Notes under the pieces: model-generated
Told to the model about the DNA's origin: nothing
The model's input: the letters and a program-made list of their open reading frames with translations, nothing else
Databases searched by the model: none
DNA from: Przewalskia tangutica
Taxonomy: Eukaryota; Streptophyta; Magnoliopsida; Solanales; Solanaceae
Direction of reading: 5' to 3'
Length of the DNA stretch: 64,000 nt
Assembly: GCA_029844215.1 (NCBI GenBank)
Contig: CM056721.1
Coordinates: 12,350,368-12,414,367, forward strand
Translations under genes and position numbers: made by a program
In this document: positions 58,301 through 64,000 of the stretch, piece after piece
Layout of the letters: each line of letters opens with the position of its first letter
How positions within the stretch are numbered: position 1 is the stretch's first letter

Positions 58301-60070
58301 TTTGCCACTAGAAAATATTGTCTGGAGTCTAGTTGGTGTCTCAATGTCCTTTTAATTCCCATAGTTTGAACATAAGTCTGGGGGCTGTGAGTAGAGGTGC
58401 GGTGGGTGTATCTTGTTGGCATTCCTTCAATAGCATCTTCATTAAGTGCAAGGTGAATCTATGTGAATAATTTTCTTCTACTATAATATTGGTTGAAAAG
58501 GTTGATTCCTTTCATGACAAGCATTTTTGTGGCTTGTGGGTTCTTTCTTATGCGCCAGAAAGAGGTGTAGTTTAAGTTAAGATGTCAGCTGAAAGTCCGC
58601 AGAAGCTTCTAGCTTTTAGGGTGTGTTCGGTATGGAGGTAAATGTTTTCCTAGAAAATGAGTTCTTGGAAAATAAGTGAATTTCTACTTATTTTCTCATG
58701 TTCGTTTGATTATTGGAAAATAAGGGAATTTCTTATTTTCTCATGATTGGTTAGTAGAAATATTTTTGGGAAAATACTCACCCAAGCCCCATCAAACCCT
58801 CCACCCCATCACCCACCCTCCACCACCAACCCCACTCACCACCCAACCCAATCCCACCCTCGAACACACTTCTTCTTCACCCACCCCTACCCCATACCAC
58901 CGTTCCACCTAACCCATCCACCCACCCCCATTCCAATTTTCTATTTCATATATTTTATTTTTTTAAAATGAGATTTTTTTCTTACCCCGGCTCCCCCAAC
59001 CACAACCCACACACCAAATTTAACCACATTTTTTTTATAAAAGTAAAATAAAACATATGAACTAGAAAATTCAGGAAGGGGATGCTGATGGGCTGGGGGT
59101 GGGTGGTGTAGAAATAAAAAAATAAAACTCTTTTTAAGAAAAAAAATTGGGGGTAGGGGGTAAGGGGAGGTAGAAAAAAAAATTGAACTTTTTTTGGGGG
59201 TGGGGGTGCATAGGGTGGTTGGGTGGTGGTGAGGTAGTTAGTTGAATGCCAAATTGGAGACTTGTTTTCCCTACTGTCAATAGGGAAGTCATTTTTCTCA
59301 TTTTTGATGAACTTGATTTTCAAAAGAAAATATTTTTCAATTTTTTTGACCAAACGAACATGAGAAAATTGGAAACACACCCTTAAGGCTTAAGCTAGTT
59401 CCATTTTACCATTAGCACTTTTTTACTCAACCTAACAATAATCAGATTAATGTTGTCAGATTGTGATGGATGATCACCAGCGTCCAGATGGAATACCGGT
59501 TACACGGTTTATGCTTCAATCAATTTATGCTCAAAGTGATGATGAAAAGCTTGAATTTGAATATGAATCGGGGAACACAAACATTTTGGTAAGATGCCAT
59601 GTTTTGATTTTATGGGCTTTAGGGTGGTTGAAGCATGAGACAGACTAGCATAGTATGTAAACGTTATAACTCACAGATATTCTAAATGCATTGGCGTTCT
59701 TTGAATTCTTACTTTTGAATGAAGCACGATAATACATTTTCCTTCTTTTTGATCTTTTAGACGAACAAGTATACATCTCAGTCCGATATATCCCAACAGG
59801 TATTTAACAACAATTTCTAGAAAATCCTTTGTGCAAAGCTAAGTTCTAGCTTCATTGCCATTCTTCCAGTTTGCTACAATTGTGATAGATGGATCTTTAA
59901 TGTTTATCCATTGTCACATTTTAGCTACATAACAATAGGTAGCAGAGAGGTATTAAGTATTGGGGTACTCTGTTTTGCAGGTTGAAATTTTTATTCGAAG
60001 GATGAATTCAATACCTGCATTCACAGCCAATTTAACTGTAGAATCTTTCAACAAGAGAACATTGTCTTGA
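43373..60070 (+). CDS. MAD1: Spindle assembly checkpoint protein MAD1 (16 coding exons, 719 aa)
   Basis: It recruits MAD2 to unattached kinetochores and the nuclear envelope. Exons: 43373-43546, 44537-44636, 47255-47415, 48361-48558, 48685-48777, 49750-49866, 52705-52952, 54047-54218, 55675-55785, 55872-56075, 56843-57005, 58019-58109, 58193-58262, 59460-59588, 59761-59799, 59981-60070. All junctions are GT-AG and the frame is open throughout. Seen: start MILRTPPFKRRAQS; CTYQCRQMVKSEFFDALSSA; coiled coil over about 60-525 rich in Glu/Lys/Leu; a MAD2-interaction-like motif TKVLRMVNTLG at 537-547; a C-terminal globular domain about 605-719 (FRRACCELFGYK, and SIPAFTANLTVESFNKRTLS at the end) shared with animal and yeast Mad1. 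The length is close to the Arabidopsis protein. Introns are expanded by transposons; the coding region shows no damage. Confidence 0.93.
43778..43948 (+). mobile_element. SINE resembling the Au family, MAD1 intron 1
   Basis: A tRNA-derived head with box B at 43841-43851 (GGGTTCGAGCC) and the upstream GTAAAGTTGCCTCC, body with GGGGTCCGGCTCTGACCCTG, and the conserved end GCTTAGTGCACCGGGCTGCC followed by a T7 run (43942-43948). A T-tail after CACCGGGCTGCC is characteristic of Au-type SINEs. The head carries a short local duplication of GGGGGTAACT. Confidence 0.75.
44709..44830 (-). mobile_element. TS-family SINE, 5'-truncated, MAD1 intron 2
   Basis: Minus strand: GAAACAGCCTCC, TACACCCTACCCTCCCCAGA, then a TTG-repeat tail (CAACAACAACAAC on the plus strand, 44709-44722). 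TTG tails and this body are typical of the Solanaceae TS SINE. The tRNA-like head is missing. Confidence 0.75.
46155..46345 (-). mobile_element. tRNA-derived SINE (Solanaceae type), MAD1 intron 2
   Basis: Minus strand: box A-like CTAGTGATCAATGAAGTGGG, GAGGTCTCAAGTTCAGATCT (degenerate box B), body with GGTGGGAGGTACCCC-like text, and end GCAAGCTAGCCTGGACACCAC, then an A-rich tail. The pattern matches a common Solanaceae SINE; the subfamily name is uncertain. Confidence 0.6.
47924..48020. repeat. Truncated Stowaway-like MITE, MAD1 intron 3
   Basis: TTACTCCCTCAGTCCCAATT followed by TAAGTGTCTTAGTTTGACTT is a Stowaway end; the partner end with GGGAGTA is not found downstream. Confidence 0.5.
50406..50668. 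mobile_element. Stowaway MITE (Tc1/mariner), MAD1 intron 6
   Basis: The ends CTCCCTCCGTTCCATATTAA and, reversed, CTCCCTCCATTCCATAATAT are inverted repeats, flanked by the TA duplication (50404-50405, 50669-50670). Size 263 bp, AT-rich interior, no ORF. Confidence 0.88.
50780..51620. other. Organelle-like (probably mitochondrial) DNA insert
   Basis: About 840 bp with roughly even GC/AT, unlike the AT-rich intron around it. Strings such as GAAAGAGCCCTTACTCAAGA, CTATGAAGTGAAGCAAGCGA and GCCGGGTGACGTTGCCC have the look of plant mitochondrial intergenic DNA. No ORF is intact. The call rests on composition and recognition by eye, not on a search. Confidence 0.45.
52070..52135. repeat. Short tandem repeat, 28-bp unit
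   Basis: CCAATAACAGTAAAGCAAAC plus AAAATTAA repeats about 2.4 times inside the right half of the MULE-like element. Confidence 0.8.
53558..53931. mobile_element. MULE-type MITE, 374 bp, MAD1 intron 7
   Basis: The ends AATGTTATCAAAAGCGAAAA and, reversed, CAGTGTTGTCAAAGGCGCGC form inverted repeats. A perfect 9-bp direct duplication TATCTATCC flanks the element (53549-53557, 53932-53940). The subterminal regions are full of AAGCGC/GCGCTT motifs. Confidence 0.85.
54242..55404 (-). mobile_element. Short LTR retrotransposon (TRIM-like, copia-derived), MAD1 intron 8
   Basis: Two direct LTRs, 54242-54484 and 55167-55404, both TGTTGG..CAA(C/T)A, are flanked by the 5-bp duplication GGTGC (54237-54241, 55405-55409). 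Minus-strand features: a site resembling the tRNA-iMet primer site (AGGTATCAAGAGTC) next to the LTR at 55167, and a purine tract GCAAAGGAG before the LTR at 54484. The interior retains a copia gag start from 54997, SLNAPQIFTGKNDHIWSVKM, ending in a broken frame. Pol is absent; the element is 1163 bp. Confidence 0.88.
57500..57640 (+). pseudogene. Possible LINE reverse-transcriptase scrap, MAD1 intron 11
   Basis: A broken frame reads IEYRLRWLGSLQTH, similar to the YRLRWFGHVQRR motif common near the C-terminus of degenerate plant LINE-related ORFs. The rest is full of stops. Confidence 0.35.
58609..59397. mobile_element. TIR element with C-rich/G-rich interior, MAD1 intron 13
   Basis: The ends CTAGCTTTTAGGGTGTGTT and, reversed, CTAGCTTAAGCCTTAAGGGT (then GTGTTT) pair, and a second inverted pair lies inside: TTTTCTCATGTTCGTTTG near 58700 against its reverse near 59350. 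The interior has pyrimidine-rich CCACCC runs then GGGTGGGG runs, which create spurious proline-rich ORFs. No clear target duplication. Confidence 0.6.
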
Positions 60071-62999
60071 AGAAACAACACTTGGCCGTTTCTTCATTTC
60101 CTTTCTCTTGCTGGCCATTGTAACTTAGACTGCTGTTCTTTCGAAGTTGTTGAAAGTGTCAATTTTGAGTAACTAAGCTTAAACCGAATGAGTGCATATT
60201 CATGTCTCTGCCATTTCATGCAATTAATTAGTATTTCTATCTAGGTGAAGGTATAGTATGGTTTTATTTAAACACTTATCTATTTCTGTCCTTTGGGCAC
60301 GAAATGTTAATCTTTTTCTTTTGGTGTGTCGGGGTTAGGAGAAGGGGAGGTGGTTGTGGGGGATATACGACCTGCACTTCAAAGATATAGGATGAAATTA
60401 CAAGCATCAAACTTAAATTCCTATGAATGTAATTCAGTCTCGATTTAACCAAAAGTGTGAAAGAAAAAAAGACGTAATATGCTACGTTAGACTACAATTC
60501 TAAAGTGTAGATTTGAGAAATGTGACGAACAGGTATAGAATTTAAGCTCTTTAGGATGTGAGAAACTATGTTAAGGATAGTTATGCTTAATCTTAGTCAA
60601 TGAACTATTACTCCTACTTTGGGATACTATATATAAATAACATATCAACTTAAGTATGAACCTATAATATGTTTTAGGAATTCTCTCTTATCAATTGACA
60701 CTTAGCGGCATGTCAGCCTATACAAATTGCCCCCTACACAATTACAGCTTCTTGCTCCAATAAACAATTGGATTGTTGGCAAAAGGAGTAATCAAACAAT
60801 ATTGCTAATTCTTGGAAAATTTCAAGCTATTGAATGATGACGATGCAGTACAATGTTGGAGAAATTGGTGTAATGTGGGAGACAAGGAAGAGACATTGCT
60901 TTTGAATTTAGGTGGTGTCTGTAGATCCCATTAACTTATCAGGATTTTATTCCTTTCTCTTATGTTAGCTAATGCATACGTCATTACTTTTTATTCACCT
61001 GTTAATGAATACTCCGAAATAAGATTATTACGTATCAAACTTGATGTTTATATAACCAATTAATAGATGTAAGACATTTTTTATACACATATATATTGTT
61101 TAATCATGATTAAGTTATATGTAATCTCACTATATTTTTTAACTACCAAAGTTAAGTTACTTGATTTGACGTAGACTAAGAATTCTAAACTGATGAAACA
61201 AAAAGAAAGAGTTGAAATCATAACCTCATGAGAATCATGGTTTGTTTTATGAATGTAATTAACAATAGGATTTTATTTTCTTCGTGATCTTTTAGTTCTT
61301 ATTGTATCCGTCCAGCTAATATAACAATTTAGGAGTCAACCAAATCTTTTCATGGTAGATCCACATATTGCTCTTGGAGCTAGAAAATTGTCAAAAAGGT
61401 TTAGTTAATTCTTAGTTATATAAGCACTCAACTTTCGAGAGGTTACATATATATGATAATGGTGGGACTTTTCTACATTCGTCAATTAATGGAACTAGAT
61501 ATATTATCTAACAGTATTTAATTTTTGTCTAGATTTGCCGACAATGATACGTTGACATCGACCAAATTATTTGAGGAAAATAAATAAATAAGAAGAACGT
61601 GGTCACCACATATAGGCAAATTCATTCCATTATCTTATAATAATTCCTGCACTATTATATGCATTTCAATGTAACTTGTTTTCTTGGGAATCAGTGACTA
61701 TATAACTCTCGTCATTTCTGGGATTTGTACATAATTCAAATCTTGTTGTACCTGCGCTTTTCATCATTTCTTAATTTGTTTACTGTAAATTGGTGTTTCT
61801 TGGATTCGGTGGATACTGAATAGACTTATTTCGTCATATCTGGGATTTGTTTATTAATGCGGTATAATCCTATCTAAGATTTTTGTGTCACGTCATACAA
61901 TTTACAAAGAACATGAAGCAAACACACCCTTATAACAACAATTAGATCTCCTAGAGCCAATTGGTCGAGAAAATAATCTCTTATGCCCACTTATAATTCA
62001 AATAAGAAAATGATCCTATGAAAATCTCTTGTAATATTTTTTTACTGATCATCTATAGAAAGGGTCATACAACATTTGTTATGGACTACAAAACAAAATC
62101 TCCACAATGATCATCATACAGTATAAAGGGTGATTATAAGTTTGCAGAAATCACCTTATTATGGTAATTAAATAATTTGAATCTATGGTGAAAGAAATTG
62201 TATTATTAATTTGAGACAAGAAAAGGAAGGAAATGTTAAAAGTCAAAAGAAGGCCTTGAATTTTGGACATGAGTTGCGTAAAGATCGGAATTACAACCAA
62301 GAAATCCATGGTCAATCTAAGAAGTGGCAAATAATGTGGTGGATGAAGGAGGAATATGTGAGAGTGGAAGAGGACATTAAAATGTAAGAACCTGGCCTTC
62401 ACTTCAACCTCACCTTGTGTGTTAGATGGAACATCACTAATACTTTGTACTACTAAGAATATTTTTTGTTACATTAATTCCATGTTGAAGATTCTCCTTG
62501 TTCCTTAATAAACGGGAAGGAAAACAATATCAGTGGCTGTAAACTTGACATATCATCCTAGAATTTAAATTATACACATTGGCATATCAGATTACTGGTC
62601 AATGCTTATTAAGAGTTCTACTTGTATCCAAGTTAAGAATAGGGCTCATACTCTATTTTTAATTAACGTACTACCAGCTGAAAGTTAATTGATGATAGAA
62701 AACAAAGATGACACAAAATGGAAAGAGTAACAATCTGGACCATTCATTTAATAGGCAGATATGTGGCTGTATTTAAAAGCTGCATTGAGAAGTATTGGAG
62801 GATCCTCTACTAGAGGGGATCCCAACACTATCATGATGGAGATTAGGACTTATCATTTAGCTTGTTAATTAATTTTGTGGTTTAAAAGGTTCAAAGGTTT
62901 TTTTAACACATATTATAAGAAAGCCAAGTCACTCCTACTTCGTGGAGGCAGGCGTATGAACATGTCACGTGTAGCATCAATCCAAACACCCTAGCCAAC
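60071..62999. other. MAD1 3' flank and intergenic DNA
   Basis: The first 200-300 bp after the MAD1 stop should be its 3' UTR. The rest is AT-rich, with no domain-bearing ORF. A minus-strand 83-codon ORF (62151-62402) is hydrophobic and without recognisable motifs. No complete transposon was delimited here. Confidence 0.4.
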
Positions 63000-63181
63000 A
63001 TTATAGAAATTTACCAACCGAAAAGTAAGCACTTCATTTATGTGGGATTCCCAAAAAATCATTTTTTTTCGTTTCCATCCGGTTCGGTATCAATATTGTG
63101 GCCCGATTAAATTCAGATACGTGTCGAGAAGTCCCACAGTAGGAGGTAAAGTGGCGACTCCATATCCAGGATAACTCAAAC
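63000..63181. repeat. Degenerate Solanaceae dispersed repeat
   Basis: Text such as TTCGGTATCAATATTGTGGC, CCCGATTAAATTCAGATACG and GAGAAGTCCCACAGTAGGAG resembles a repeat I know from many Solanaceae gene flanks (the CCCGACTAAATCCGGATTCG family). It is cut by the copia LTR at 63182. Confidence 0.5.
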
Positions 63182-63585
63182 TGTTGTAAATTGCATCTAC
63201 TGTCGATACAGTTGAGGGATTGCCACACCAGATACTTGTCGATATAATAGAGGAAGAGTTCTTCGATACTCACGAGACAGAGAAGACAAGCAATTTTACA
63301 TATACACAATATATATCAGACTGTGTATTCAAAGCAAGAAAAGAGAAAGAAGAGAAGACAAAGAAGATCGAGAGAAAAAGAAGATATATGAAAGAAGAAG
63401 AAGAAGAGTGTATTATTTCTTTTCAGAAAAATTGTGTCCTTACATAACGAGATACGAATCCTATTTATACAAAGAGTAAACTTCATCACATGCTCCCTTA
63501 TAGGCTCCCTCAGTAACTGTTATTAACAGCCTATCAACATCTATTGTAACTACCTTCTCATTACACTTTTATTTTTATTTCAACA
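63182..63585 (-). repeat. Copia 3' LTR, 404 bp
   Basis: TGTTG at 63182 and CAACA at 63585 form the inverted termini. On the minus strand the LTR starts TGTTGAAATAAAAATAAAAG directly after a purine tract (CTTGAGGGAGCC, plus 63586-63597). A TATAAATAG-type TATA box lies at 63461-63469 on the minus strand. The left flank is CAAAC (63177-63181), the expected target duplication if the other end can be read outside the window. Confidence 0.85.
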
Positions 63586-63592
63586 GGCTCCC

Positions 63593-64000
63593 TCAAGCTG
63601 GATGTTGGAAGATGTTCAGCAATCTAAGCTTGGAACAAATATGAAGGTGCTGAACTCTATTAATCCCTTTCGTGAGCAGGTCTGCTGGATGTTCTGTAGT
63701 AGGTACATACTCTGTCTTTATCAATCATTTATGTATCTTCTCTCTTATAAAGTGCAAATCAATCTCTATGTGTTTGGTTCTTTCATGGAACACTGGATTT
63801 GCTGTTATTTGTATTGCTGATTTGCTGTCGCTAAACACTGTGACTGGCTGTCTGATGTTGATGCCAATGTCTTTTAGTAGTCCAACTATCCAAGTTAATT
63901 CAGCAATTATGCTAGCTAGACTAATGTATTCTGACTCAGCCGAGCTTCTTAAGATTGTAGTTTGCTTCTTTGATTTCCAAGAAATGAGAGAATCATCAAA
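63593..64000 (-). pseudogene. Ty1/copia polyprotein, RNase H domain, 3' end (partial)
   Basis: On the minus strand the frame enters at the window edge with ISWKSKKQTTILRSSAESEY (the S-A-E-S-E-Y RNase H hallmark), then ELTWIVGLLKDIGI, VFSDSKSAIQI (catalytic Asp), NPVFHERTKHIEIDLHFIRE and ADLLTKGI, ending just before the polypurine tract. One in-frame TGA interrupts it at 63725-63727. The element continues to the right of the window. Confidence 0.88.

Noticed and set aside
58747..59380. Proline-rich and aromatic ORFs in MAD1 intron 13
   Set aside because: They are produced by CCACCC and GGGTGG runs in a TIR element.
62151..62402. 83-codon hydrophobic ORF on the minus strand
   Set aside because: No motif, no neighbouring exons with consistent splice sites, composition like random AT-rich DNA.
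1..64000. tRNA or rRNA genes
   Set aside because: No cloverleaf-like stretch with both boxes outside SINEs, and no rRNA text, was seen on either strand.

Overview
This is nuclear DNA from a flowering plant, most likely a member of the Solanaceae. It is AT-rich, has spliced genes with many introns, and carries SINEs that resemble the TTG-tailed TS family and the T-tailed Au type, plus Stowaway, hAT, CACTA, PIF/Harbinger and MULE-type elements. Only two genes are intact. Both could be resolved exon by exon into uninterrupted reading frames with conserved domains: an auxin response factor of the ARF1 type (minus strand, 14 coding exons, 656 aa) and the spindle-checkpoint protein MAD1 (plus strand, 16 coding exons, 719 aa).

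Region 1 to 21.1 kb is a nest of transposons. A degenerate hAT transposon (hAT-1: 1-302, resuming at 19143) is interrupted by a minus-strand Ty3/gypsy block. That block has about 3.7 kb LTRs (2635-6330 and 15429-19142), a decayed gag, no recognisable pol, and a long 3' untranslated region holding three different tandem-repeat arrays. A second truncated gag lies beyond the inner LTR, giving the order LTR-gag-3'UTR-LTR-gag. Another hAT (hAT-2, 10145-13545) sits inside the gag with a near-perfect 8-bp target duplication. A 66-bp copia RNase H fragment lies inside the hAT-1 transposase.

Region 21.1 to 31.2 kb holds a small retroposed insert with a 15-bp target duplication, a PIF/Harbinger deletion derivative, and ARF1. 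ARF1 has one GC-AG intron and a probable intron-containing 5' leader with short upstream ORFs.

Region 31.2 to 43.1 kb holds a 5-kb CACTA element (transposase-associated domain and Ulp1-like protease remnants, but no tnp2 domain), a dispersed repeat, a third hAT (37843-41451) with decayed transposase, a MITE-like element and a G-rich tandem repeat.

Region 43.3 to 60.1 kb is MAD1. Its introns have collected SINEs, a Stowaway, a MULE-like element that appears to carry organelle-type DNA, a 9-bp-TSD MULE MITE, a 1.16-kb LTR element inserted 24 bp past a 5' splice site, a LINE-like scrap and a TIR element. The window ends in the 3' part of a copia retrotransposon (minus strand) inserted in a dispersed repeat.

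The two host genes are unrelated in function: auxin-response repression and mitotic checkpoint signalling. Everything else is mobile DNA or unassigned intergenic sequence. No tRNA, rRNA, CRISPR or bacterial-type system was seen.
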